In this document: piece after piece, positions 1 through 10,962 of the stretch
Layout of the letters: the number at the start of each line of letters is the position of its first letter
Position numbering within the stretch: the first letter of the stretch is position 1
NCBI GenBank assembly: GCA_050291245.1
Contig: JBNKJP010000044.1
Coordinates: 62,001 to 126,000, forward strand
DNA length: 64,000 nucleotides
Source: Thiodiazotropha sp050291245
GTDB lineage: Bacteria; Pseudomonadota; Gammaproteobacteria; Chromatiales; Chromatiaceae
Direction: 5' to 3'
Notes under the pieces: model-generated
Database searches by the model: none
The model's input: the letters and a program-made list of their open reading frames with translations, nothing else
Told to the model about the DNA's origin: nothing
Translations under genes and position numbers: made by a program

Positions 1-1685
1 AACGCTTCCGCATCGCTATTCAGGAATCGGGATACAACGGGGATTATTTCGGCGTCTACCCCATCAAGGTCAACCAGCAGCAACAGGTCGTCGAGGAGGT
101 GGTGGAGTTCGGCAGTGTCTACCACTGGGGACTCGAGGCGGGATCCAAGCCCGAACTCCATGCGACCCTGGCCATGCTCGAAGACGTGGACGGACTGATC
201 ATCTGTAACGGCTACAAGGATCAGGAGTTCGTTGATCTTGCACTGATGGGTCTGAAGATGGGCAAGCGAGTCTTCGTGGTGGTGGAAAAGCCCAATGAGC
301 TCGATCTGATCCTGGACGCGGCCCGCCGCCTCGAAGTCGAGCCGCTGATCGGTTTACGTTGCCGGATGATCACCACCAGCAACGGCCTGTGGGATGATTC
401 GGGGGGGGATAACTCCAAATTCGGCCTGTCGGCCAGTGAGATTCTTGAAGCGGTCGATAAACTCAAGGAGGTCGGGAAACTCGAGTCGCTGCGTCTGTTG
501 CATTTTCATATCGGCAGCCAGGTACCGCAAATCCGACATATTAAAGAAGCCATGCAGGAAGCCGCCCGCTTTTTTGTTCAGGTCCGTCAACTGGGCGCGC
601 CGATCGAATATATGGACGTAGGTGGCGGTCTGGGTGTGAATTACGATGGCATGATTTCCGGCAGCACGCTGTCGGTAGACTACAGTCTGCAGGAGTATGC
701 CAACGACGTGGTCTGGGCACTGAAGAACATCTGCGACGAGGAGGGTCTGCCCCATCCCCATGTGATCTCCGAATCCGGGCGTGCCCTGGTGGCGCACCAT
801 GCGGTGTTGATCATCGATGTGATCGGCATTTCACGCCGTGCCGGAGAGACTCCGCCCCAGGAGCCGGAACCGGACAGTCCGGTACAGCTACGCCAGTTGT
901 GGGACACCCTGGAGGAGTTTGAGATACTCTCCCCCCGGGAGGCCCTGCATGACGTGAGTTCCTACCGGGACGACATCAACAAGCTGTTTACCCTGGGACA
1001 TGCCACGCTGTCGGACCGGGCCCTCGCCGACGATCTCTACTGGCGGGTGGTGATGCGGGTCATGAAGAGTCTGGACAACGAGGAGATCGAACAGTTGGCG
1101 CCCGGTCTGGCGGCGCAACTCGCGGACCGGTACTTCTGCAACTTCTCCGTGTTCCAGTCCTTGCCGGACAGCTGGGCGATCAACCAGGTATTTCCGGTCA
1201 TGCCCATCCATCGGCTCAACGAGCGACCGGAACGTCAGGGAGTTCTGGTGGACATCACCTGTGATTCCGATGGCAAGATCGAAAATTTTCCCCTTCAGGA
1301 CGGGCGTTCCAAGACCCTGCCCCTGCATACCGAACAGCCCGGTGAGCCCTACCTACTGGGAATCTTCCTGGTGGGTGCCTATCAGGAGATCCTCGGTGAT
1401 CTGCATAACCTGTTCGGGGATACCCATGCGGTGCACATTCGCATGGACGGAGATCACTACGAACTGGAGCAGGTGGTGGAGGGCGAATCCGTGGCGGAGG
1501 TACTGGAGTACGTCCAGTTTCATGAAACCGTACTGGTCGACCGGATGCGCCGCCAACTCCAGGAAGCCCGCAGCAAGGGCCGCATCACCGCCCGGGAGGC
1601 CAACACATTTTTACGTTTCTACCAGGCGGGTCTGAAAGGCTACACCTACCTGGAGGATGAAACGCCGGTGTTGTTACGGGGCTAG
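1..1685 (+). CDS. speA: Biosynthetic arginine decarboxylase, 5'-truncated by window edge
   Basis: PLP-dependent decarboxylation of arginine to agmatine, the first step of the agmatine route to putrescine. The reading frame is open from base 3 with no start codon, so the N-terminus lies outside the window (about 560 residues are visible; the family is around 630-660). The first visible residues include YPIKVNQ, whose lysine is the PLP-binding residue of fold-III decarboxylases. Other family blocks are SKFGLS, HFHIGSQ and DVGGGLGVNYDG in the barrel, and SESGRALVAHHAV. The C-terminal beta domain runs to the TAG stop. An eight-G run at 401-408 encodes the conserved glycines before the SKFGL block and keeps the frame. 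The stop codon lies inside the CTAG that flanks a hairpin element. Identity is secure from the motifs. Confidence 0.95.
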   Translation, partial: RFRIAIQESGYNGDYFGVYPIKVNQQQQVVEEVVEFGSVYHWGLEAGSKPELHATLAMLEDVDGLIICNGYKDQEFVDLALMGLKMGKRVFVVVEKPNELDLILDAARRLEVEPLIGLRCRMITTSNGLWDDSGGDNSKFGLSASEILEAVDKLKEVGKLESLRLLHFHIGSQVPQIRHIKEAMQEAARFFVQVRQLGAPIEYMDVGGGLGVNYDGMISGSTLSVDYSLQEYANDVVWALKNICDEEGLPHPHVISESGRALVAHHAVLIIDVIGISRRAGETPPQEPEPDSPVQLRQLWDTLEEFEILSPREALHDVSSYRDDINKLFTLGHATLSDRALADDLYWRVVMRVMKSLDNEEIEQLAPGLAAQLADRYFCNFSVFQSLPDSWAINQVFPVMPIHRLNERPERQGVLVDITCDSDGKIENFPLQDGRSKTLPLHTEQPGEPYLLGIFLVGAYQEILGDLHNLFGDTHAVHIRMDGDHYELEQVVEGESVAEVLEYVQFHETVLVDRMRRQLQEARSKGRITAREANTFLRFYQAGLKGYTYLEDETPVLLRG

Positions 1686-1774
1686 TGTAGTGTCCTATAC
1701 TGCTTTAGGAAATCAGAAGCCCCCAAATTTCCCAAGACGCTGATTTCCTAAAGCAGCATAGGACACTACACTAG
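1682..1774. mobile_element. MITE-like hairpin element flanked by CTAG
   Basis: Two 30-bp arms, 1686-1715 and 1741-1770, are inverted repeats with one mismatch, separated by a 25-base loop. Each end abuts CTAG (1682-1685 and 1771-1774), which looks like a target duplication, either of CTAG or of an inner TA. It has no coding capacity. The left CTAG contains the speA stop codon, so insertion left that protein end intact or nearly so. There is no T-tract, so a plain terminator is less likely, although the transcribed hairpin could protect or end the speA mRNA. The transposase family is unknown. Confidence 0.7.
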
Positions 1775-2203
1775 AATACCATTGTGATTGTGCCCTATTG
1801 AGCTGAGAGATTCGACCTCTGTTCGCAGAGTGTAAGCGGAGGCTACATGATTTATGTAAGATCTTCAGGTTTTTGGTTCTTGCCTCTTGAGTAGAGAGTT
1901 TGAGCTTAAAGCCACAATCCGGTTTGGATGTGCCGAACAGCTCAGTCATTGCATAATTTCGTGGTTTTTTTGTTATTTCAAGGGATTCTGCTACGTTTCT
2001 TCGCGGATCGCTATATTAAAGCGAGGTTAACACGAATTCGTGGGTCCATTGATGGCTCAGGTCGTTTGATATTCTCATTAGAGAATGTTCTTGGACTGTG
2101 TTTTAACTGCCACCTTTTGGATACGACTGAGACTGTTTGAGTAGGGTTTTCAGGATTGGATGAATTCATTGATGAAAAGTTGGTAAAAAAAGGGGATGGA
2201 TTG
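1775..2203. other. Non-coding stretch before the TPR-like gene
   Basis: About 430 bases, AT-richer than speA. I see no convincing gene: a 70-codon open frame at 1928-2140 has no recognisable features. The last bases carry a purine-rich AGGGGATGG that can serve as ribosome-binding site for the ATG at 2204. A promoter for the following gene is expected here but I cannot point to one. Confidence 0.4.
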
Positions 2204-5200
2204 ATGAGACCTCAGGATTTCCTAAGGGTGCTTCTTATTTGCGTATGCATGTATGGTATTTCGGCCGAATTGCATGCCGAGGAATCTCAAAGAGTTGATA
2301 CTCGACATGAGGATGTGCCTCAGCATATGACGATTGCCGAGGTTTATCGAGAGTTCATGGGGGATTCTATCCAAGGCTACTCCAGTCGCGATGTCAATTT
2401 GAATGAGCAGGCATATCAAGCGATTGATCGATATGTATCGGATAAGGCGGAGAATAAGATCCAATACATTGTTGTTCCGGTTCAGGAAAACAGTCCCTAC
2501 TTCGACAGGATCGGGCGTGTTCTGTCAGCTCAATGGGTTGCACAAGCACTCATGCGGGGGCTGGATGCGAATGTTATGTCACCCGAAGCTGTTACAAGCC
2601 TGTTCAGAGCAAAAAGGGTGATAAATGTTGATCAGATTGTCGAGCTTTCGAAGAGACTGGATGCGCAGGTCATATTTCTCTTCCTTGACAGTGATAAATA
2701 CATCACAGAGAAAAAAAGTATTGATCTGACTTGGGTGTTGACCGGTCCAGAAGGTGATGTGATCCGAAAGACTAATCGGAAGATCGAAAATCCGGTGCTT
2801 GAGACACCTTTGGAACTGCAGGTGAAAGAGATTGCTCAGGCTTGTCTTGAAGAGTTGTTGGAGTTGGATCTTGCTCATCAAGGTGACAATAAGGACAACA
2901 ATCCCTTATCTGAGAATTTTATACGCGACTTTAATGATTTAAATGTGTTGAATGAGTCCAAAATGGCTCAGGCGGCTTATCTTCAAATATTGGGGTTTAT
3001 GATCCCTGAAATGTTTGAACATGAGCGGGATGGATATTTCCAACGTTCGTTACTTGTTCTGAACGAGGTTTCTGACAGTGTTAAATTTCACAGGGTACTC
3101 TCTGCGCGAGCATGGTTTCATCTCCATCGTAAGCCTGTAAGCATGCAGCTTCTTGGTGACGAGGAAGAGGCCTCAGCTAGAGCGGCATTGGCCTATCAGA
3201 ATGGTAATTATCCTGAACTGAAATCCGCGATTCAGGATATTGATAATCCAATAATGAAGTTACTTTCTATTTATGAATTGAATGAATTGAGGATTGCTTA
3301 TCAAAAAAACGACAACAATGAAAAAGATTTGAATGAGTTTGGTGAGATTTGGAGAAAATTTATTGGCTATATGTTGCGCGATTCTGACGAATGGTTCTCG
3401 CCGAATAATATCTCATATTTCAGTGAAATCAGTGGTCTATTTGAGGATTTTGATAGTCAGTTTAAAAAATCTCTCGAGTCAGTCATGGTCAGTGGCGACA
3501 TGAATATTTCTGACGGTGGTGGGCGAATCCTTCAGGAAATTATGATCCATGAGCGTCATGGTAAAGGTGAACGTGGGTGTTGTGAAGGATTAATGCTGTC
3601 CATAGATGACATGGATATCTGGAATCTCTACTCTCTCAATGGTTATGCGAATTTATTGCGAAAACTGAATAAATTGGTGAATCTCCAAGGCGCCTATGAT
3701 TCTGCCTACGAATATGCACAAAAGATCGAGCCAGTGGTCGATACCCTGCCAAGGTTTTCTAGGCTCTATGCGGAAACATGTGAAGGCTTGGCGAAAAAAC
3801 GGCCGGGTAAAGAACGGGATTTCTATATCGACAAGGCCTCTCAGCTAATTGGAAAAGTCTACGAGCAATCTGTTGGGCTGGATACGGATGCTATCAAAGC
3901 AGCTCTGTTGCAGGACAGGTTCTACTATGAATACAACAAAAAGGGAGTGGTTGATGGACTTCGTCTCAGTAAGCTCGAGAATGTTGATATTCCCACATCC
4001 TACGTTGTGTTCTCAAAGTATGCCTTGTCTTCTGGTTCATACGTTGCATTGCCATATGTTAATTCGAATTTTGGAGTGTTCAAGTTCACTGTGTTTGGTA
4101 AGAAATGGTCGGATGACAAAATATCTGAATACTTAACCGGACACTATGATGGGCATCCTGACAAAGTTCCGTACATGGCAAAACGCCTGGAGAGTAAGGG
4201 GAAGTACCAGGATGCCATTAAGGTGCTGTTACAGGAAATTGATGCGTCCGGTGGGGGGTGGGATGCTTATCTGGCTTTAGGGCGACTTCAGCTTATGGAA
4301 AGCGATTATACTGAAGCGAAATCAACTTTCATGAAATATCCGGGTTTCAAATCGATGAAATCGGACAATGCGGTTGCCTTGTCCAGTGAGGCTTATACTG
4401 CGGGAAACTTGCTGTTTTGGTTGGGTAGGTACGATGAATTTAAGTATTTTTATCGGATTTGCGCCAATCTGGCAACAGGTGCAAACCATGACTATGCGTC
4501 TAAACAGAGGCTAGCAATGGTAGAGCGGGATTTTTCCGTGGCGATTGAGAACGCCTACAAACGGGGTACCCGGTACAACAGCAGATACGGTTATCGTGAT
4601 TTTCTGGTTATGTTGCACCTGATTGGGGAGCATGCTCAAGCGGATGCGGGATTTTCTGCTTTGGTCACGCGATATCAAGAGCCACCAGTATGGACTGCGC
4701 AATTGATTGGCAGGCGAATACAAGGGCAGAAATATTCTGATGTCGCACGCATGGCGAAAGAATATTATGATAATGCGTTAACGGATAATCAACGAACGCA
4801 GGCAATCAGGTATCTTTTTCTAGAGACAGTTACAGATAGGATGCCCTCTGACTCTGAGTATGATGGATTTCCTGATGTCCCGGTTGTTGAGGAATCGGTG
4901 ATACGCGGTGGATCGACATTGCTTCAGAAGTTAATGGTGGAAAGCAAAGGCAAGGATGCTATGGATTGTAAGGCGACTCCAGGAGGTTGTGCTAAATCCA
5001 ATGATTCATTGATCGATCCAAAGTCGAATATGTACAAGAACAATCTGCTTGCCTATACACAAGTTAAGCGTGAAGACTACCAAAGGGCTTATGAATCGTA
5101 TTTGCAAATAGATAAGCTGTCGCCTTTGTTTTCGTATACCTACAAGTATGACAAGGATAGTCTTTCCGCTAAAAAAACTGTGGTCAGTGTTTTCTTGCCA

Positions 5201-5833
5201 TATTTCGTGGAAGCGGCAACTCAGGTACATGAGGATGCCATGCTGAGGAAGCTGGCGGATACTCTGGGTAAAGAGCCGGTAGAAGTCAATTCAAAGTTTG
5301 ATGTGGATCTTTCACTGGCCATAATATATGGCTACTTTGGTGAATATGATAAAAGTTTTCACCATCTCAAGTATGCGTTTAACGAACGTCCGCATACCAA
5401 GTGGCGGCCAATATACAGTTGGTACCAGTTAACTGAGATCTCGGAATGGATGTACGCGAGATATGGAGACAGACGCTACCTGGATCTTGCGTTGGATTGG
5501 GCAAAGCGCTATCAGGTGATTCAGCCACAGTTTGCATGGGCCTACGCCTTCGAAGCCGCATATTCAAATGTGGCCGAAGATCGGGTGAAAGCAGCCGCTT
5601 TTGCCGAATATCTGGATGGGGACTCTCTTTGGTTGAAGTCTGTTCCTGAAGAGATCACCAAGCAAACAGAAGCATGGTGGAAGCAAAATAATCCTTTTGT
5701 CATAAAGCAGGATACGGCCCCGCAAGAGAAAAGCGCGCTGTACCCAATCGAGGAAAGGGTTGATGCATTGTCCTGGGTGGTGGAGTTGATTTCCGGTCAG
5801 GGTGAACCGGCAAGTTTGGCAGCCGTTTTCTGA
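2204..5833 (+). CDS. Large exported TPR-like repeat protein, function unknown
   Basis: A 1209-residue protein. I chose ATG 2204 because AGGGG lies just upstream and because translation from there begins with a signal peptide (MRPQDFL, then a hydrophobic run, ending at a LHA-EE cleavage site). An upstream TTG at 2156 would bury that signal. Residues about 60-220 read like a small alpha/beta domain. The rest is mostly helical and Tyr/Ala-rich with degenerate TPR-like helices, such as the stretches containing YQDAIKVLLQEI and YDKSFHHLKYAF. No catalytic motif was recognised. It is AT-richer than speA and rsmA. Its 3' end overlaps the 3' end of rsmA on the other strand by 37 bases. It may be an acquired periplasmic or outer-membrane scaffold protein; that is inference. 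Confidence 0.75.
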   Translation: MRPQDFLRVLLICVCMYGISAELHAEESQRVDTRHEDVPQHMTIAEVYREFMGDSIQGYSSRDVNLNEQAYQAIDRYVSDKAENKIQYIVVPVQENSPYFDRIGRVLSAQWVAQALMRGLDANVMSPEAVTSLFRAKRVINVDQIVELSKRLDAQVIFLFLDSDKYITEKKSIDLTWVLTGPEGDVIRKTNRKIENPVLETPLELQVKEIAQACLEELLELDLAHQGDNKDNNPLSENFIRDFNDLNVLNESKMAQAAYLQILGFMIPEMFEHERDGYFQRSLLVLNEVSDSVKFHRVLSARAWFHLHRKPVSMQLLGDEEEASARAALAYQNGNYPELKSAIQDIDNPIMKLLSIYELNELRIAYQKNDNNEKDLNEFGEIWRKFIGYMLRDSDEWFSPNNISYFSEISGLFEDFDSQFKKSLESVMVSGDMNISDGGGRILQEIMIHERHGKGERGCCEGLMLSIDDMDIWNLYSLNGYANLLRKLNKLVNLQGAYDSAYEYAQKIEPVVDTLPRFSRLYAETCEGLAKKRPGKERDFYIDKASQLIGKVYEQSVGLDTDAIKAALLQDRFYYEYNKKGVVDGLRLSKLENVDIPTSYVVFSKYALSSGSYVALPYVNSNFGVFKFTVFGKKWSDDKISEYLTGHYDGHPDKVPYMAKRLESKGKYQDAIKVLLQEIDASGGGWDAYLALGRLQLMESDYTEAKSTFMKYPGFKSMKSDNAVALSSEAYTAGNLLFWLGRYDEFKYFYRICANLATGANHDYASKQRLAMVERDFSVAIENAYKRGTRYNSRYGYRDFLVMLHLIGEHAQADAGFSALVTRYQEPPVWTAQLIGRRIQGQKYSDVARMAKEYYDNALTDNQRTQAIRYLFLETVTDRMPSDSEYDGFPDVPVVEESVIRGGSTLLQKLMVESKGKDAMDCKATPGGCAKSNDSLIDPKSNMYKNNLLAYTQVKREDYQRAYESYLQIDKLSPLFSYTYKYDKDSLSAKKTVVSVFLPYFVEAATQVHEDAMLRKLADTLGKEPVEVNSKFDVDLSLAIIYGYFGEYDKSFHHLKYAFNERPHTKWRPIYSWYQLTEISEWMYARYGDRRYLDLALDWAKRYQVIQPQFAWAYAFEAAYSNVAEDRVKAAAFAEYLDGDSLWLKSVPEEITKQTEAWWKQNNPFVIKQDTAPQEKSALYPIEERVDALSWVVELISGQGEPASLAAVF

Positions 5834-6612
5834 TCTGAAGAACTACAGTTAGCCAGTTCAGCAAACTGCGCGACGGTTAACTGCTCTGGTCGAATGCCTG
5901 GGTCAATGCCAAGCGAGGCTATGCTGTCAACGGCCATAAATTTGCTAAGACTGTTTCGTAGGGTTTTTCGTCGTTGTGAAAATGCCTGAGCGACGAGTGC
6001 GCTGAACACTGCCCAGTCATCGATCTTGTAAGGCAGTTGTTTGCTGGGTACCACTCGCACGAAAGCGGAATCGACCTTGGGGGGCGGGTAGAAGGCGCCG
6101 GGACCGATGCGGAACAGTGACTGGACCTTGGCGCGGGCCTGCAGCATCACCGACAGGCGCCCATAGGTCTTGCTGCCGGGACCGGCGGCCATGCGGTCCA
6201 CGACCTCCTTCTGCAGCATCAGGTGAAAATCCCGGATCACCTCCGCCGAATCGAACAGGTGGAACAGCAACGGGGTGGAGATGTTGTAGGGCAGGTTGCC
6301 CACCACCCGCAACGGACGATCCGTTTGCGCCAGCAGGCGGAAATCGAATTTCAACGCATCCACGTTGTGAACCGTGAGTTCACCCAGGTCCTGGCAACGC
6401 TGTGCCAGCGGGCCGACAAGATCCCGGTCGATCTCCACCACCTGCATGCGTTTGACCCGGGGCAATAGCGCCAGGGTGATGGCGCCTTGGCCGGGTCCGA
6501 TCTCAACCAGATTGTCACCTTCGTGGGGATCAATGGTGTTGACGATACGCTGAATGATGCCGGGGTCGTGCAGGAAATTCTGACCGAAGCGTTTTCTGGG
6601 GCGGTGGTTCAA
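5797..6612 (-). CDS. rsmA: 16S rRNA (adenine1518/1519-N6)-dimethyltransferase
   Basis: Dimethylates two adjacent adenines in the 3'-terminal hairpin (helix 45) of 16S rRNA using S-adenosylmethionine, late in small-subunit assembly. The start RKRFGQNFLHD is the family signature. Motif I is VEIGPGQGAIT (about residues 37-47), the acidic ribose-binding residue is in VEIDRD, and the catalytic motif IV is NLPYNIS. The C-terminal helical domain contains FSQRRKTLRNSL. Length 271 is normal. It is convergent with the TPR-like gene and overlaps it by 37 bases, so both 3' ends are constrained. The usual neighbours pdxA and apaH are not seen. Confidence 0.97.
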   Translation of the reverse strand: MNHRPRKRFGQNFLHDPGIIQRIVNTIDPHEGDNLVEIGPGQGAITLALLPRVKRMQVVEIDRDLVGPLAQRCQDLGELTVHNVDALKFDFRLLAQTDRPLRVVGNLPYNISTPLLFHLFDSAEVIRDFHLMLQKEVVDRMAAGPGSKTYGRLSVMLQARAKVQSLFRIGPGAFYPPPKVDSAFVRVVPSKQLPYKIDDWAVFSALVAQAFSQRRKTLRNSLSKFMAVDSIASLGIDPGIRPEQLTVAQFAELANCSSSDQKTAAKLAGSP

Positions 6613-6922
6613 AGGCTGTCCTGACGTTGCTAAGGGAGATCAGAAGATTATAAATGAGTGGTATGCGAATGCCCACGGGCATCCCGCCGGAGGTTGTTCA
6701 ACAACTGCGGCCATTCTGCCGGAACATTTGGGGTTGCAATCACAGGGGTTTTATTCGATCCTCGTGTATTGCAGTATTTGGGCACTACGCTACATAGCGG
6801 GTGATCAGGCCTTCTCCGCAAGACCGGTTACCCATAACAACAAATGCAGTGACACCGGCTGACAGGCGCAACTTCGAGAATAGGTCTCGGCCTGCCGATG
6901 CCGGTATCGAGGTAAGCTGATC
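6613..6922. other. Divergent intergenic region, rsmA / DUF3300 gene
   Basis: 310 bases between two divergently transcribed genes, so promoters for both must lie here. I see no gene. GGAGGTAAGCTG at the right end is a good ribosome-binding site for the ATG at 6923. No operator or riboswitch was recognised. Confidence 0.4.
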
Positions 6923-8170
6923 ATGCGAACCCATCCTCTGAACGGATTGTTCAGCCTGGCGCTGTTGCTGATGTCCTGTGCGGTGAATGCCGCGGATGAC
7001 AGTGACTCCGCATTCAGCCAGGCGGAACTCGATCAAATCATGGCGCCGGTGGCGCTCTATCCGGATGCCCTGCTGTCGCAGATTCTCATGGCCTCGACCT
7101 ATCCGGACCAGATCGCGGAGGCGGTACAATGGTCGAAGGCGAATTCCAAGCAGAAGGGGGACGACGCGGTCAAGGCCGTGCAGGACAAGCCCTGGGATCC
7201 CAGCGTCGCCTCATTGGTCGCCTTTCCCCAGGTGCTGGCGATGATGGGCGACAAGCCCGACTGGGTCAAACGGATGGGGGATGCCTTTCTCGCGCAGCCG
7301 GACGAGACCATGGATACCGTGCAGGGTCTGCGCAAGAAGGCCAAGGAAGCGGGTAATCTGGAGAGCACCGATCAGCAGAAGGTGGCCGTCGATGAGTCGG
7401 CTGACCCGAGCGTCATTGTCATCGAATCGTCGAATCCCCAGGTCATCTACGTCCCGACCTATAACCCGACCGTGATCTACGGTGCCTGGTGGTGGCCCGC
7501 TTATCCGCCATTCTACTGGCCGCCCCCTCCCGGGTACGGGTTTACCGCCGGGTTAGTCACCGGTATCGGGTTCGGCATCGGCATCTCGATCACCAACTCG
7601 ATTTGGGGCGGATTCAATTGGCACCATCATGATGTCAACATCAACGTCAACAAGTACAACAAGATCAATATCAACCGGAAGTTGAACGTCAACGCCAACT
7701 CCGTCTCGTGGAAACACAATGCGATCAACCGCAAAGGAACCCCTTATGCCGATCGTAACAGCCGTGAAAAATATGGCCAGAAGCTGGATGGTGCCGACAA
7801 GCGCCAGGATTTTCGGGGTCGAGACGACCAGCGCGCTCAAGCCCGGGCAGCCATGCAGCGCAAGGGCATAGACCCCGGGGCGGAGCGCAGGCAACTCACG
7901 GGCAGTCAGGGGCAGCAGGTTCGCGAACGTGTCAGCAGCATTGATCGGCAACGGGCTGCAAGCGGGATCACCGCGACGAACCGCAGTGGTTCAAACCGTG
8001 TCGGTCAGGGCAATCATGCGCTCAACGGTCTGGGTAACCGCAATGGCGGTGTCGCCGCCGATCGCCGGGGCAGTCTGAGCAACCGTTCCGCCGGTGGCCG
8101 GTCCTTCGGGGGCGGTGGGCTCGGCGGAGGGGGACTGGGTGGTCGCGGGTTTGGTGGTTTGAGGCGTTAA
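6923..8170 (+). CDS. DUF3300 domain exported protein
   Basis: A 415-residue protein with a signal peptide (hydrophobic run ending near VNA-ADD). Residues about 30-190 match the DUF3300 pattern: QAELDQIMAPVALYPDALL, ASTYPDQIAEAVQW, a WDPSVASLVAFP block and YVPTYNP. A Tyr/Pro/Trp-rich segment (WWWPAYPPFYWPP) and a hydrophobic glycine-rich stretch follow, then a basic, Asn/Lys-rich tail ending in GGGGLGG repeats. Molecular function is not known to me. The DUF2950 gene starts 12 bases after its stop; DUF3300 and DUF2950 genes are often paired, so they probably form one operon. GGAGG upstream supports this start. Confidence 0.88.
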   Translation: MRTHPLNGLFSLALLLMSCAVNAADDSDSAFSQAELDQIMAPVALYPDALLSQILMASTYPDQIAEAVQWSKANSKQKGDDAVKAVQDKPWDPSVASLVAFPQVLAMMGDKPDWVKRMGDAFLAQPDETMDTVQGLRKKAKEAGNLESTDQQKVAVDESADPSVIVIESSNPQVIYVPTYNPTVIYGAWWWPAYPPFYWPPPPGYGFTAGLVTGIGFGIGISITNSIWGGFNWHHHDVNINVNKYNKININRKLNVNANSVSWKHNAINRKGTPYADRNSREKYGQKLDGADKRQDFRGRDDQRAQARAAMQRKGIDPGAERRQLTGSQGQQVRERVSSIDRQRAASGITATNRSGSNRVGQGNHALNGLGNRNGGVAADRRGSLSNRSAGGRSFGGGGLGGGGLGGRGFGGLRR

Positions 8171-8182
8171 GGGGGTAGACAG

Positions 8183-9091
8183 ATGAAGCGGAATCTCCTG
8201 GGAAACCTGATCCTGGCGGTGACAGGATGCGCGCTGATGATACCGGCCGCTTACTCGGAACCGCGTTTTTTTGATACACCAGAGCAGGCTTCCAACCGGT
8301 TGGTAATCGCCATGGCCCGGGCTGATCAGACGGAAATGGCGAATATTCTGGGTGATGACTACGGGACGGTGCTTTCGGTGGACGAGGTCGATCGTCCCAT
8401 GGTGGACCGGTTCCTGAACGGCTGGGCGGATTATCATGCCCTCGTTGCGAGTGATGACAAAACCCGGATGCTCGCCGTGGGCTTCAACGGATGGACCCTG
8501 CCAATCCCAATCGTACGCGAGGTTGAAGGTTGGCGCTTCGATACCCTGGCCGGTCAGTCAATGATCAAGGTGCGGCGTATCGGGCGGAATGAATTGTCGG
8601 CCATGCAGGCGGCCCTGGCATACCATGACGCGCAGATGGAATATGCGGCCGAGGACCGTGATGGGGACGGTATCCTCGAGTATGCACAGCGGTTTATCAG
8701 CACCCCTGGGAAGCGGGACGGGTTGTACTGGGAGACAGCGGAAGGCGAACCGGAGAGCCCTACCGGGTTACTGCTTGCGGGACACGAACCCGGAAAGGAT
8801 TACCATGGCTACTACTACCGTATTCTGACTGCCCAGGGGGCGCATGCCCCCGGTGGTGCCTTAAGCTACCTCCAGGGCAACGACATGATCGACGGTTTCG
8901 CCCTGATTGCCTGGCCAGCGGTTTATCGGGACACGGGGGTTATGTCGTTTCTGCTTGCACGCAACGGCGTGCTCTATGAAGCCGACCTGGGCCCCGACGG
9001 CGCGGCCTATGCGTCGGCCGTGCCTACCTATGACCCGGATACACCCTGGTCTGCGGTTGCCGCCGGGTTCTCTCAGATTGATATGGAATAG
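8183..9091 (+). CDS. DUF2950 domain exported protein
   Basis: A 302-residue protein with an N-terminal signal peptide (a hydrophobic stretch ending near AYSEP). Family-typical blocks are RFFDTPEQASNRLVIAMARAD, the region around VEGWRFDTLAGQ, DRDGDGILEYAQRF (an Asp-rich, calcium-binding-like loop), DGLYWETAEGEPESP and the YHGYYYRILTAQG segment. The role is unknown. It follows the DUF3300 gene after 12 bases with a GGGGG ribosome-binding site, so the two are probably co-transcribed. The two exported proteins may act together in the periplasm; that is inference from the pairing only. Confidence 0.87.
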   Translation: MKRNLLGNLILAVTGCALMIPAAYSEPRFFDTPEQASNRLVIAMARADQTEMANILGDDYGTVLSVDEVDRPMVDRFLNGWADYHALVASDDKTRMLAVGFNGWTLPIPIVREVEGWRFDTLAGQSMIKVRRIGRNELSAMQAALAYHDAQMEYAAEDRDGDGILEYAQRFISTPGKRDGLYWETAEGEPESPTGLLLAGHEPGKDYHGYYYRILTAQGAHAPGGALSYLQGNDMIDGFALIAWPAVYRDTGVMSFLLARNGVLYEADLGPDGAAYASAVPTYDPDTPWSAVAAGFSQIDME

Positions 9092-9266
9092 CAGCGGGTT
9101 AATAACAACCAATACTATTCCGACCCTATCATTGAACCTGGCACGTCAGGGTCTATGATTCATTAGATGCCTGCACACTGTTGACCTGACAGGGGCGTAT
9201 TTTGCAGGCGCATGTGTAATAAGAAAATCAGATAACAAGAACCGTTGAAACAATAGGAGAGATTTT

Positions 9267-10880
<1,614 letters not shown>

Positions 10881-10910
10881 TCCCCAGACGCTGGTCTTTC
10901 TCTACTTTCC

Positions 10911-10946
10911 AAAAAAAGGGCCGTTCCAGCACCACGGGACGGCCCT
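10911..10946. terminator. Possible hairpin terminator after the arylsulfatase gene
   Basis: Seven A's followed by an 8-bp perfect stem, AGGGCCGT (10917-10924) pairing with ACGGCCCT (10939-10946). Read on the minus strand it has the classic form of stem then T-tract, but no minus-strand gene is seen feeding it. On the plus strand it lies between the sulfatase stop and the HAD gene and could attenuate read-through. Confidence 0.45.
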
Positions 10947-10962
10947 GCTTGGAGTCATAATC

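Noticed and set aside
401..408. Eight-G run in speA as a phase-variation tract
   Set aside because: It encodes conserved glycines of arginine decarboxylase in a GC-rich essential-type gene; length is shorter and explained by codon use.
1928..2140. 70-codon open frame before the TPR-like gene
   Set aside because: No conserved feature and weak start context.
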